Shown piece after piece: positions 26,301 through 34,696 of a DNA stretch of 64,000 bases. Position 1 is the stretch's first letter. Every line of letters begins with the position of its first letter. The notes below the pieces were generated by a model. That model had not been told where the DNA came from, did not search any database, and was given only the letters and a program-made list of their open reading frames with translations. Both the position numbers and the translations under genes were made by a program. This DNA is from Myxococcales bacterium (GTDB lineage Bacteria > Myxococcota_A > Polyangia > Polyangiales > Polyangiaceae): assembly GCA_025359105.1 (NCBI GenBank), contig JANYHK010000144.1, positions 1 to 64,000 on the forward strand, read 5' to 3'.

Positions 26301-28722
26301 CGGGGAGAAGCAACAGGGCCTCGCCACCCTGCGCTCCGCGCTCGAGCGGACGCCGGACCACGAGGCGAGCCGCGCCGCCATCGAGGGGCTCCTCTCCGAC
26401 GAGGGGCTCTTCGACGACGCGTTCGATGCTCTGGAGATGGTCTACCGCGCTCTCGGCAAAAACGAGGAGCTCGCGGCGCTGTACGCGAAGAAGGTCACGC
26501 GGGCGACGAACGTGCGTGACCGCTCGCGCGCGCGGATCGATCTCGCCCTCGTCCTCGAGCAAAAAGTCGGTGACGCCACGCGCGCGCGCAAGATCATCGA
26601 GGAGCAGGTTGCCGAGGATCCGTCGGATCCCGACGCTTTGACGGAGCTCGAGCGCCTCGCGGCGGCCTCTTCCGGCTGGAAGGAAGCGACCGCCGCCTTC
26701 TCGGCGGCCCTCACCGGGTCGAAGGACGTCCCCAGCGGCACGCGGTCCGAGCTCTGGGTCAAGGTCGCCGGCTGGCAGAAGACGCATCTGTCCGACGTCC
26801 GCGCCGCCGAGGTTTCGTTCGGAAGCGCGCTCGCCGGCGATCCCGAGAACGTCGACATCCTCCGCGCGATCGAGGAGCTCCAGCGCGCCCCCGGGCGCGA
26901 GCGGGACCTCGTCGCGACGCTGCGCGCACGGGCGAAGCTCGAGACGAGCCTCAGCGAGAAGCGCGGCGTGCTCGAAGAGGCCAAGGTCCTCGCAGAGACC
27001 ATCGTCAACGACCGGGCGCTCGCGGAGGCGGTTCTCCGCGATCTGCTCGTCGAGGACGACACCAACGCGTGGGCGCTCGAGGAGCTCGGAAAGCTCCGCG
27101 AGGCGGCTGGAGACTTCGCGGAGGTCGTGAAGCTTCTCCTGCGCCGCGCCGAGCTCGCGGAGGGCAGCGAGGAACAGATCGCCTTGAAGCACCGCGCGGC
27201 GACGATCTGCGCCGCGGAGCTCTCGGACCACGGGCGGGCGATCGGCCTGTACGAGGAGATCCTGGAGCACGATCCGAACGACGAGGCAGCGGCGGCACGG
27301 CTGCGCGCTCTCTATTCGGAGCTCGGCAAGGAGAAGGAGCTGGGCAAGCTCCTCCAGCTCCTCGTCGACAACGCCAAGACCACAGGCGCGCGGGCGACGC
27401 TGCGGCTGGATCTCGCCAAGCTGCAGGACGACCGCTTCAAGGCGCCGCGCGACGCGATCGACACGCTGCGCTCGGTCCTCGAAGAGGAGCCCACGCACCC
27501 GGCCGCCGTCCTCGCGCTCTCGGCGCTCTACGAGAAGACGGGTCAGGACGAAGATCTGGCCGAGCTCCTGAGCACCCAGATCAAGCACGCCCAGGATCGC
27601 GGGGACGCACCGGCGGAGCTCACGCTCACCGTGCGTCTCGGCGAAGTCTACGAGGGGCGTCTCAAGGACTCGGCGCGGGCGCTCGAGACCTACGAAGCGG
27701 TGCTCGCGCGCGACGCGGCGCACCGGGGCGCCCTCGAGGCGGTCGCGCGGCTCGCCGAGGGCCGCGGCGCGTGGGATCGCGCGGCCAGGGCGCTGCTCGA
27801 TCTCCTCGGGCAGACGACGGGAGAGGGCGGCGTCGAGATCGCGCTGCGCCTCGCCGCCGCGCGCGGCAAGCTCGACGACGGCCCGGGGGTGGAGGACGCT
27901 CTGCGCCGCGCGCTCGAGCTCGACGCGAAGAATCAGGAGGTGCGAACCCGCCTCCGTGAGCTGTACGAGAAGGGCAAAAAGTGGGGTGACCTCGCCGACA
28001 TGCTCGTGGGCGACGCCAATCTGATCGCCGCCGCGCATCCCGAGGTTGCCCCGCCGCCGGCGCCGCCGACGTCCGAGCGCCCCTCGGCCACGATCTCGGT
28101 CGTGCCGCCGGCCGCCGCGACTGCGGACGTCGTGAGGCTCCTCCGCCGCGCCGCCGAGATCCACGTCGTCGAGCGCAAGGAGCCAGCCGAGGCCGTCCCG
28201 CTGCTGGAGCGGGCGACGTCGCTCGTGCCCCAGGATCGCGAGCTTCTCATCCTGCTCGTCGACGCCTACACAGCGGCCAAGCGCGAGCGCGACGCAGCGC
28301 AGGTGCTCGAGAAGGTCATCGCGTCCTACGGCAATCGCCGCGTGAAGGAGCTGAGCCTCTACCACCACCGCCTCGGCAAGGCACTCGCGCAGCTGGGTGA
28401 CAAGGACGTCGCGCTCACGCAGTTCGACATGGCGTTCAAGATCGATCCGGGCAGCATCGCGGTGCTGCGCGATCTGGGCGTCCTGGCGCTCGAGTCGAAC
28501 GATCTGGAGCGCGCGCAGAAGACGTTCAAGGCGCTGCTCCTCCAGGGGCAACGCCTCGACGCCAACGCCGGGATCTCGAAGGGGGAGGTCTTCTACTACC
28601 TCGGCGAAATCAGCGCAAAGCAGGGGGACAAGGTCCGCGCCGTCGAGATGCTGAAGCGCGCCATCGAGAACGAGCCGGGGCTCGACCGCGCGAAGGCGAT
28701 GCTCACGGAGCTCAAGGGCTGA
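17359..28722 (+). CDS. Giant TPR-repeat scaffold protein (3,787 residues)
   Basis: An uninterrupted 11.4-kb gene. From about residue 130 to 3,555 the protein is built of units of about 73 residues, each two TPR-like helix pairs: a first half beginning W-x-x-L (RWTDLAATLEQL, MWDHLVALYDEQ, KWSELEALYERA, RWDKLAQLLTRR) and a second half with GD-A-x4-YE-x-VL-x2-DP-x7-AL-x2-LY. I estimate some 45-48 units. A Pro-rich linker follows at about 3,559-3,590, then a C-terminal domain with classical TPRs (KALAQLGDKDVALTQFDMAF, RAVEMLKRAIENEPG). No signal peptide or membrane helix, so probably cytosolic. Myxococcus xanthus has cytosolic giant TPR proteins of comparable size in its gliding-motility machinery (AgmK/GltI), but the neighbours here are not motility genes, so that link is inference. 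The stop is 8 bases before an acyltransferase gene. Confidence 0.9.
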   Translation: MSAKTIRTALGLLQDDPDNEQAWSDLRASLGVMSTKGNPSELGDEELGKLMASARRAHEMRREYDAVGRLLEMEVVLARGRAQEAELLAELARVLDDEVLDDVRAVLAYEQYLKLVPGNAKAEDAIERSDARRAKWQDLVKRYVEEAKAAGEGSFRSSLLVSAAETAYRYGRPSFEGEKGKKKQLAALMDEIVAGLKEAIEIDPKNRRAALLLERVYRSEERWTDLAATLEQLATEVSAKEEKIASWVRLARVMKKKLGSPERAAAAYERVIDLSPGHPEATSALVDFFTEREMWDHLVALYDEQLNTSRGQDAGTILQIAMVHWRMRNAPEAAESYFERLRKLEPAHPGMLDFFREWKGLHSASGRLMTILTEAQRAMPDGPERARIATEIAKLAEEGANATKAIEQWRAILRNDPSNKDARDALKRLYRQTGGWNALADLLRSELEKVPVEDPWGRLPILREIAEVYREHIKSDSALVTVLSQIIALDRENADAVRELCRVYETLGRWRDLLTTQSRLAELEQAKGVKAELFRAIARRWLDQFSNVQNAIDAYESLHEALPADREAIDKLKELYGKRRAYRALYDLLERESHLLEGDKRREAWTEMAKLAAERLDKGADALRLYKMVLAEDPKSASALDALERQAERDKDYKTVAEVLEKRAEHAADDGARLVVLQKLGAIYADRLSDHEGAMRAWQRVLDLSPGHAKALRVLRDSHLAMGDYDGLEQLYAKFGDWEGLVEVISAAADKTADLTLKLELSFRAAAIFEQKLETPDRAFRAYERVLSARPDDERAATALVPIYEREEKWSRLPALYEVLLGHAKEEETTLALYAKLAKVTGEHLGDRAAALVYVRRAYELAPDAPGALAAFEAASRAATNWQPLVDALVERTKGKPKKGKKEERRALKAKLADIYATELGKIDLAVETCRALVDDDEDDHESVAALDKLLRGADRRDDLRALFDLRVGRAGTSQKLELLSQWAILEEDVWAAADKAIALYRRVLELVPQHGQALRALSRLLKGSGDAAAAAEFLEKDRDQREGSERAARDVELARLYMTSLKRPGDALDAAKRALEVTPNDPEAVAVVEELLAVGETRARAAQTLEVCYASSGQLKRQAEVLEVLIATAAAKADRIALYERLADVHQRLNANAAAFDVLARATREFPMELALWDRLGVLANRTNRSQAFVDAIAQAVPPEGDTGLPPGVESDLSERAATLYDEMLGEIDKATPYLDRILARDPSNERAFARLKQILTTREKWSELEALYERAVQATAEGPRRAELLSEVALVAEEITGDRAKAIGYYERILEIEPLHEQAIRALDVLYGATDRWDKLAQLLTRRLSAATMDEAVAIKLRLGGLYHDKLGDPRAALGYLEDVLQADVHSRDARDLVEKCLTVPELRPRAAIVLEQVYAQKDEARDLVRVLEVRLESATDAIERRELLRRVAELRDERLTDDPGAFEAYVRLVPLVPADTDARERMLEIARRSNQHERAAKVLVQAAEAADAPQPRAEILGCVAKLYEVELKDPARAEAAYRKVLDLDPDDPALALPAARALERLYAGAAKNLELSQILKIEVKLEEDQQTRRVLLARLGQLCEATLDDPRGATEAWKSRLDDDPGDDAALTALDRLYERTQEWRALVDVLRARERATTDATARKTFLLRTASALADKLNDVPEAILAYRAAIDDFGPERPTLAALAKLYEVEGRWQDLAETLEADVELTNDPKELLGLFARLGVVRLEKLKDVPGAIEAHKQALAIEASHAVSRNALEGLLTDADARREVAGILRPLYEAERDHTRFLRVLDIEAEYAGSVEEKLETISLAANVAEGSLADPQRAFGYVSRALREAAGEPSFRAWLERAERLAETTGRWKDLVELLTGIAPDILDSELQLDVLVEIAARSREKLADAERARTYYVKALEIRGDDRRALEALESLYGEANDAPALLDILKRRAAAAETDLEKKTILYKQAKLCDERLQDRRAAIETYEDVLDLAMEQEALDALERLYGQAERFEDLVELYERQLAKQGVSAARQAELHHKLGETYETRMRDLDRAFDEYEAALKGEGYERTVASLERLMTDKPHAAQAATMLEAVYMVRLDWRNVMRSLEVRLASSEDPDERRGLLRRLVKLHEEQEESYSAALDVTAQLFAEDLTDEVTWGELERLARVANAEDRLADIFAGELEKLTTDEPATARLSKRTGELYERYGKPERALVFYRRAHAFAPDEEQASFDAIDRLLEKAARPADRVALYRSALDYRDEPAPRLATLHTIARIQETDLSSDDDAIETHRAALEVDDSDTTSLEALTRLYARRGRWRDLADLSRKRAEQSALPEDEAKFRLDLGNILKDRLGETTAAIDEYQAVVDLTPPGAGSTGAQAVEALEALLAVPEHKARIVELLRPIYEQADDWRHLIVVNDERIGLSSDASDKVAILRETAKLWEERGKDAPKAFEAMVQAFALDPEDGEARAELDRLGGITRRWDALAAAYEQGITKLEGPGQKELLLALARLHDKRRDDPRRALEAYDRLLKLDESDPEPLEQMDQLATLLSDWPAVVRVLVRRAELSGNDEDRASLWRRVGEAKRDMLDDAAGAIDAYERALELESDSAFTIDNLIALYEVKNDAPRLVDLYRRRVELCGEDDADLKFQLLVDAANRYELGIGDRREAVRLLGDALELRAGDPEVLRRLDALYTLEKMWPELLENLKQQAAAAAGLPAKNGLQKRIGHLLATELDDAAGALASFREVLSTDFDEEAFTALREIGDTRDELRAEAADALEPVLRAASRWADVASILELRLRAQTEPAERGATLRALASVCESHLGDSKRASGALVRALAEEPTRAEIHEEIERLAGQGGDESWKSYADALGERATAVFDVAVTTDLYVRLGRIAEEKLHDDARAAKAYAQAVEQAGDGVVTLGALDRLYGRLGDTRALADVLEWRIGLEAAAAAQADLYHRLAVLQISEFGEKQQGLATLRSALERTPDHEASRAAIEGLLSDEGLFDDAFDALEMVYRALGKNEELAALYAKKVTRATNVRDRSRARIDLALVLEQKVGDATRARKIIEEQVAEDPSDPDALTELERLAAASSGWKEATAAFSAALTGSKDVPSGTRSELWVKVAGWQKTHLSDVRAAEVSFGSALAGDPENVDILRAIEELQRAPGRERDLVATLRARAKLETSLSEKRGVLEEAKVLAETIVNDRALAEAVLRDLLVEDDTNAWALEELGKLREAAGDFAEVVKLLLRRAELAEGSEEQIALKHRAATICAAELSDHGRAIGLYEEILEHDPNDEAAAARLRALYSELGKEKELGKLLQLLVDNAKTTGARATLRLDLAKLQDDRFKAPRDAIDTLRSVLEEEPTHPAAVLALSALYEKTGQDEDLAELLSTQIKHAQDRGDAPAELTLTVRLGEVYEGRLKDSARALETYEAVLARDAAHRGALEAVARLAEGRGAWDRAARALLDLLGQTTGEGGVEIALRLAAARGKLDDGPGVEDALRRALELDAKNQEVRTRLRELYEKGKKWGDLADMLVGDANLIAAAHPEVAPPPAPPTSERPSATISVVPPAAATADVVRLLRRAAEIHVVERKEPAEAVPLLERATSLVPQDRELLILLVDAYTAAKRERDAAQVLEKVIASYGNRRVKELSLYHHRLGKALAQLGDKDVALTQFDMAFKIDPGSIAVLRDLGVLALESNDLERAQKTFKALLLQGQRLDANAGISKGEVFYYLGEISAKQGDKVRAVEMLKRAIENEPGLDRAKAMLTELKG

Positions 28723-28730
28723 CGGCGGGG

Positions 28731-29369
28731 ATGCGCGCCCTCCTGGGGGTCCTCGTCGGCCTCGTGGCGCGCATCTGGCTCGCGACCCTGCGCGTCCGTG
28801 TCGTGGTCGATCCGGCGCTCGAGGTGGCGCGGGACCGGCCGTGGGTGCTCGCGTTCCTGCACGGCACGCAGTGGCCGCTGCTCGCGTGGCGCCGCCGCGG
28901 ACCCACCTTGGTTCTGGTGAGCCTCTCGGCGGACGGCGAGCTCCAGTCGCGCGCGCTGCGCCTGCAGGGTCTGTCGGTGGTTCGCGGGTCAAGCTCGCGC
29001 GGGGGCGCGCGCGGGCTCGCGGCGCTCGTGCGCGCGATGAAGCGACGTCGCGCCGACGCGGCGTTCGCCGTCGACGGCCCACGTGGGCCCTACGGCGTCG
29101 TGAAGCCGGGGGCTGTACTCGCCGCGCGCGCGACCGGCGCGGTGCTCGTCCCGATGGGGAGCGCGATGACGAGCGGCCTGGTGCTCCGCCGCGCCTGGGA
29201 TCGCTTCGCGATCGCCTGGCCGTTCACGCGCGTGACCGTCGTCCTGGGGCCACCGATCGAGCCCGCCGAGCCTGCCGCGCGCGAGCGCGTCGAAGCGGCG
29301 ATCGCTCGGGCGAACGACGTCGCGCGCGAGGCGCCGGCGCAGAAGGAGCTCTCGTGCGCCGCCTCGTGA
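28731..29369 (+). CDS. DUF374 lysophospholipid acyltransferase-like protein
   Basis: A 212-residue protein with a hydrophobic N-terminal helix (1-20) that probably tethers it to the inner membrane. HGTQWPLL at 44-51 is the family's catalytic His region, and AVDGPRGPYGVVKPG (near 112-126) is the typical DUF374 block. The family is distantly related to the LpxL/PlsC acyltransferases and is thought to act on lipid A or phospholipid. The gene starts 8 bases after the giant TPR gene and overlaps the following gene by 16 bases, so all three should be translated from one message. Acceptor unknown. Confidence 0.82.
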   Translation: MRALLGVLVGLVARIWLATLRVRVVVDPALEVARDRPWVLAFLHGTQWPLLAWRRRGPTLVLVSLSADGELQSRALRLQGLSVVRGSSSRGGARGLAALVRAMKRRRADAAFAVDGPRGPYGVVKPGAVLAARATGAVLVPMGSAMTSGLVLRRAWDRFAIAWPFTRVTVVLGPPIEPAEPAARERVEAAIARANDVAREAPAQKELSCAAS

Positions 29370-30205
29370 GCATCGACGGACGCATCGCTCTGCCCGAGGA
29401 TGCGACGATCTCCGTCTACGATCGCGGCTTCTTGTACGGCGATGCGGTCTTCGAGACCCTGCGGACCTACGACGGTGCGCCGTGCGCCCTCGAGGCCCAC
29501 GTCGCGCGCCTCCTCAAGAGCGCCAAGCGCTTGCGCCTGGCCGTGCCGGGTGGCGCCGCCGCGGTGCGCGCCCAGGTTCTTGGCGCGCTGGCGGCCGCGC
29601 GCGAGCACCCGACCGACGACGGGTACGCGCGGGTGATGCTCACGCGGGGCGCGGCGCCGCTCGGGCTCGACATCGATCTGGCCAAGGCGCCTGGCCTGAT
29701 CATCCTGGTCGAGCCGCTCCCGCCGCCGCCCGCCTACGACGTCGGCATCCGCGCGGTCACCGTCGCCACGCTCCGTGTCGCCGACGGAACGCAGGCGGCA
29801 GGGGCGAAGGTGACGAGCTACCTCGCGTCCATCCTCGCCCTGGCGGACGCGAAGGCGCAGGGCGCACAGGAGGCGATTCTCCTCGACGGGCGCGGCCAGG
29901 TCATCGAAGGGACCACGTCGAACGTGTTCGTCGTCCAGGGCGGCGCGATCCGGACGCCGGGCGAGGAGGTCGGCCTGCTCCTCGGGATCACGCGCCAGCT
30001 GGTGATGGAGGCGGTGCCGGTCGAGACGGCGGCGTTGACGCCGGCGGACCTCTACGCAGCCGACGAGATCTTCATCACGTCGAGCGTCCGCGAGGTCGTC
30101 GGTGTCGTGGCCGTAGACGCGCGCATCGTCGGCGCGGGCGTCCCTGGAACCGTGACCCGTCGCGTCCACGACGCCTACCGCGCCCGGGCGCGCGCCGCCA
30201 AATGA
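29354..30205 (+). CDS. Class IV PLP-dependent aminotransferase (IlvE/PabC/Dat type)
   Basis: A 283-residue enzyme of fold type IV. Signatures are SVYDRGFLYGDAVFETLR near the start, the Schiff-base Lys 152 in GAKVTSYLAS, and VIEGTTSNVF (near 190) for cofactor binding. It could be a branched-chain aminotransferase, a D-amino-acid aminotransferase or aminodeoxychorismate lyase; the length and the FLYGDAVFET block are closest to PabC/Dat members, and I cannot choose. The start is GTG 29354 with AAGGAG five bases ahead (29343-29348), giving a 16-base overlap with the acyltransferase gene. An alternative start is GTG 29366. Third gene of the giant TPR operon. Confidence 0.88.
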   Translation: MRRLVSIDGRIALPEDATISVYDRGFLYGDAVFETLRTYDGAPCALEAHVARLLKSAKRLRLAVPGGAAAVRAQVLGALAAAREHPTDDGYARVMLTRGAAPLGLDIDLAKAPGLIILVEPLPPPPAYDVGIRAVTVATLRVADGTQAAGAKVTSYLASILALADAKAQGAQEAILLDGRGQVIEGTTSNVFVVQGGAIRTPGEEVGLLLGITRQLVMEAVPVETAALTPADLYAADEIFITSSVREVVGVVAVDARIVGAGVPGTVTRRVHDAYRARARAAK

Positions 30206-30348
30206 AGTAATCTATACAATGACTTAGAATTGACAGCCCACAGGGAGGACGTTCGCGCCTGCGGAGCGATCCGAGAATTGCACCCGAACGGGTTTGAATC
30301 GAACATGCGGCCCGGGCGTCCAACGCGCCCGAGGAGATCGCCTACCCC

Positions 30349-31158
30349 ATGCGCAGCTCGTCTCTCGCTTCCCATTCGCTTTCGGTCACCGCCGTCGCTG
30401 CCGTCGCGGCGGTTCTCGGCCTCGCCTTCGTCGCCGCCGGCTGCAACGCCACGGTCACGATCAAACCGCAGACGAAGTTCGTCGGCTCCAACGCCGTCTC
30501 CAAGACCGCGACCCGCCCGATGTCCGCCACGGACACCATCGAGATCGAGAACGCCAACGGCGACGTCGTCGTGAAGGGCGACCCGTCGGCGACGACGGTG
30601 TCCGTCTCCACCAAGGTGGCCGCCTTCGCCGACACGCAGGCCGACGGCGACGCCGCGATCGCCGACGTCACTTCGAGCATCGCGATCGACGAATCGACGG
30701 GCAAGTTCTACGTCCGCTGCAGCGAGGCCGCGACCGCGCACGGCACCGCCGCCAGAGGCACGACCGCCTGCGAGGGGTTCACCGTCACCGTCCCCGCGGG
30801 TAGCGCCACCGCGCCGCTCACCCTCAAGGCGACCGCGCACAACGGCCAGATCACCGCGACCGGCCTCAATGGCGCGGCCACGATCCACACGGACAACGGC
30901 GACGCCACCGCGAGCATCACGCCGGGAGTGGGCGCGACGATCGTGGTGTCGAGTGGAAACGGCGACGTCGTCCTCGCGGTCCCCGCCTCGTTCACCGCCG
31001 ACACCGTCACGCTCACCCCCGGTGGCGCATCCAGCAAGGCCATCACCACCGATTTCCCCGATGTGCTTCAGCAGTCGAGCGCGAACCGCAAGGCGGGCGG
31101 CGCCAAGTCGATCACGGTCTCGACCGAGCTCGGCAACGTGACCCTCAAGAAGCAGTAA
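30349..31158 (+). CDS. Lipoprotein with beta-helix-like (DUF4097-type) body
   Basis: A 269-residue predicted lipoprotein with signal peptide 1-31 and lipobox VAAGC (Cys 32). The body alternates strands with repeated ENANGDVVVKG, TAHNGQITATGLNG, HTDNGDATASI and SSGNGDVVLAV motifs, the adhesin-like beta-helix seen in DUF4097 proteins. No catalytic residues. The 143 bases upstream contain an unusual AT-rich patch (30206-30235) with TTGACA at 30230, but no good -10 at the right distance. It converges with ridA, overlapping by 14 bases. Confidence 0.75.
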   Translation: MRSSSLASHSLSVTAVAAVAAVLGLAFVAAGCNATVTIKPQTKFVGSNAVSKTATRPMSATDTIEIENANGDVVVKGDPSATTVSVSTKVAAFADTQADGDAAIADVTSSIAIDESTGKFYVRCSEAATAHGTAARGTTACEGFTVTVPAGSATAPLTLKATAHNGQITATGLNGAATIHTDNGDATASITPGVGATIVVSSGNGDVVLAVPASFTADTVTLTPGGASSKAITTDFPDVLQQSSANRKAGGAKSITVSTELGNVTLKKQ

Positions 31159-31525
31159 CGGCGATCGCGTCGATCTCGACGCGCGCGCCTCGCGGCAGCG
31201 CCGCCACCTGGACGGTGGCGCGCGCCGGGAACGTGCCAGAGAAGCGCTTGCCGTACGTCTCGTTCACCGCCTGAAAATCGCCGAGATCCGTCAGGTAGAT
31301 CGTCGTCCGCACGACGCTCTGGAACGTGCACCCGGCGGCGGCGAGGACCGCGGCGAGGTTGTCGAGCACGCGGGCCGTCTCCTCGGCGATCGTGCCTTTC
31401 ACGAGCTCGCCAGTGGCGGGGTCCAGGGGGATCTGCCCGCTCAAGAAGACCATCCCGCCGTGCGCGACGGCCTGCGAGTACGGTCCGATGGCGGCGGGGG
31501 CGCTTTTCGTGGCGATGGGGTTCAC
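31145..31525 (-). CDS. ridA: RidA family enamine/imine deaminase
   Basis: A 126-residue protein, the standard length for RidA/YjgF. GPYSQAV near the N-terminus, GQIPLDPATGEL, and PARATVQVAALPRGARVEI with the active-site Arg near residue 105 are all present. RidA hydrolyses reactive enamines such as 2-aminoacrylate released by PLP enzymes. It lies 12 bases after recR on the same strand and may be the last gene of the dnaX-ybaB-recR unit. It converges with a lipoprotein gene, overlapping it by 14 bases. Confidence 0.94.
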   Translation of the reverse strand: MNPIATKSAPAAIGPYSQAVAHGGMVFLSGQIPLDPATGELVKGTIAEETARVLDNLAAVLAAAGCTFQSVVRTTIYLTDLGDFQAVNETYGKRFSGTFPARATVQVAALPRGARVEIDAIAVTAS

Positions 31526-31537
31526 GGTTTTGACTTA

Positions 31538-32149
31538 CTACAGCTTCTGACGCCCGGCGAGGGCGCGGCCCATCGTGATGGCGTCGGCGAACTCGAGGTC
31601 GCCGCCATGGGGCACCCCGCTCGCGATGCGCGTGAGGCTCACGCCCAGCGGGCCGATCTCGCGCTTCAAGAGGAGCGCGGTCGCTTCGCCATCGACGCTG
31701 GGGGGGGTCGCCACGATAACCTCGGTGATCCCCTCGGCTTCGATGCGGCGCACGAGGCGGGGGATGGGGAGCTCCTCCGGCCCTACCCCTTCCAGTGGTG
31801 AGAGCAGCCTGCCGAGCACGAAGTAGCGCCCGCGCATGCTCCCCGCGCGCTCGATGGCGACCACGTCGTGGACGCGCGCGACGACGCAGAGGATGTGTGG
31901 ATCGCGCTTGCCGTCGAGGCAGATGGCGCAGACCGCCTCTTGCTCGGGCCTCTCGACGTCGGCCAGGTTGCCGCAGCGGACGCACGGGCGCACGCGCTCG
32001 TGGAGCTCGGCGAGCTCGGCGGCGAGATCCTTCGCGAGCGCGGGCTCCGCGGTCAAGAAGAACATCAGGTAGCGCTGCGCGGTCTTCTCCCCGACGCCAG
32101 GCAAGCGTGCCAGGAGCTGCGTAATGCGCCGGAGCTTGGGGGAGAGCAC
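31538..32149 (-). CDS. recR: Recombination mediator RecR
   Basis: A 203-residue protein (usual length about 200). The N-terminal HhH region RLPGVGEKTAQRYL is at 15-28, the zinc finger cysteines at 56, 59, 74 and 77, and the TOPRIM domain covers about 85-180 with LGRLLSPLEGVGPEEL. RecR forms a DNA clamp and works with RecO/RecF in gap repair and RecA loading. The start is GTG 32149. It lies 10 bases downstream of ybaB in the classical dnaX-ybaB-recR order. Confidence 0.97.
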   Translation of the reverse strand: MLSPKLRRITQLLARLPGVGEKTAQRYLMFFLTAEPALAKDLAAELAELHERVRPCVRCGNLADVERPEQEAVCAICLDGKRDPHILCVVARVHDVVAIERAGSMRGRYFVLGRLLSPLEGVGPEELPIPRLVRRIEAEGITEVIVATPPSVDGEATALLLKREIGPLGVSLTRIASGVPHGGDLEFADAITMGRALAGRQKL

Positions 32150-32159
32150 GGCCCGGTGG

Positions 32160-32483
32160 CTACGTCGTCAGGCCCGGGATCTTCGCGCCGCCCGTGACCT
32201 TCTCCAGCTCGCTCTCCATGGCCTTGTCGGCCTGCTCGAGCGCAGAGTTGATCGCCGCGGCGACTCCGTCGAGCGCGAGCTCGATGCCCTCGTTCTTCAG
32301 GAACTCGGGATCGATCTCGATTCGGGAGACCTTCCGGCCGTAGGTGACCGTGGCCTTCACCTTGTCGCCGACCGACGACGCGGTGATCTCCTTGTCCTTG
32401 AGCTCGCTCTTCGTCTGCTCGATCTTTCGCTGCATGCGCGCGGCCTGGCGCATCAGCTCGTTCATTCCACCGCGAAATTGCAT
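32160..32483 (-). CDS. YbaB/EbfC nucleoid-associated protein
   Basis: A 107-residue DNA-binding protein of the YbaB/EbfC family. It has the family layout: an N-terminal helix (MNELMRQAARMQRKIEQTKS), a beta region KVKATVTYGRKVSRIEIDPE, and a C-terminal helix of alternating charge. Such proteins dimerise and bind DNA with loose specificity. Position between dnaX (20 bases upstream) and recR (10 bases downstream) is the conserved operon arrangement and supports the call. GAGGTGAG precedes the ATG. Confidence 0.95.
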   Translation of the reverse strand: MQFRGGMNELMRQAARMQRKIEQTKSELKDKEITASSVGDKVKATVTYGRKVSRIEIDPEFLKNEGIELALDGVAAAINSALEQADKAMESELEKVTGGAKIPGLTT

Positions 32484-32503
32484 GGTCTCACCTCTACTCG
32501 ATG

Positions 32504-34405
<1,902 letters not shown>

Positions 34406-34461
34406 GTGCTTCAGGGTTAGTATGGAATGGGGACGGTTGGCTATAGGCGGGGGCGTGGCAT

Positions 34462-34579
34462 GTCGGTGTTCGAGGAACACCGACCAGGAGCTACTACTTT
34501 GTCTTGCGGGGCCCTTCGGTCCCGCTCAAGACTTCGTCTTGAGCCTCCACCGATCGCCTTGCGGCGAAGCGTGCTTCGC
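34462..34579. repeat. Row of perfect hairpins in the dnaX / Sel1-lipoprotein intergenic region
   Basis: Consecutive inverted repeats within 118 bases. GTCGGTGTTC-GAG-GAACACCGAC is a 10-bp stem at 34462-34484. GCGGGGCC-CTTC-GGTCCCGC is at 34506-34525, with one G-T pair. GCTCAAGAC-TTC-GTCTTGAGC is a 9-bp stem at 34524-34544. TCGCC-TTGC-GGCGA is at 34554-34567, and GCGAAGC-GT-GCTTCGC at 34564-34579; these last two overlap and exclude each other. The first two bases after one stem often start the next. No coding potential is seen. The elements lie in the probable leader of the plus-strand lipoprotein gene and upstream of dnaX. Confidence 0.8.
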
Positions 34580-34604
34580 ACGCGGCGTCTGGGGAGGGAA
34601 GGTC

Positions 34605-34696
34605 AAGGAGAGAGAGGGAGCGAGGGAGAGAGAGAGAGAGAGAGAGAGAGCAGGAGAAGAGGGAGCAGGAGAGAGAGAGCAGGAGAAGAGGGAGAG
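34605..34696 (+). repeat. GA microsatellite and 16-base direct repeats ending at a start codon
   Basis: An almost pure purine tract of about 92 bases. It contains (GA)12G at 34626-34650, a shorter GA run at 34670-34679, and two exact copies of GCAGGAGAAGAGGGAG at 34650-34665 and 34679-34694. The tract ends directly at the ATG of the Sel1-repeat lipoprotein (34697), so several Shine-Dalgarno-like GGAG/GAGG elements are part of the repeat. Such runs are prone to strand slippage. Confidence 0.9.

Noticed and set aside
25789-29082. A second long minus-strand frame (1,097 codons) over the TPR and DUF374 genes
   Set aside because: Same cause: antisense shadow with no motif and no start context.
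30240-30330. tRNA-like T-arm sequence (GGTTTGAATCGAAC)
   Set aside because: No acceptor, D or anticodon stems can be paired around it on either strand.
34406-34696. Open frames through the hairpin and GA region as extra N-terminal coding sequence
   Set aside because: They give Arg/Glu/Gly runs from the GA tract, and the lipoprotein signal peptide starts at 34697.
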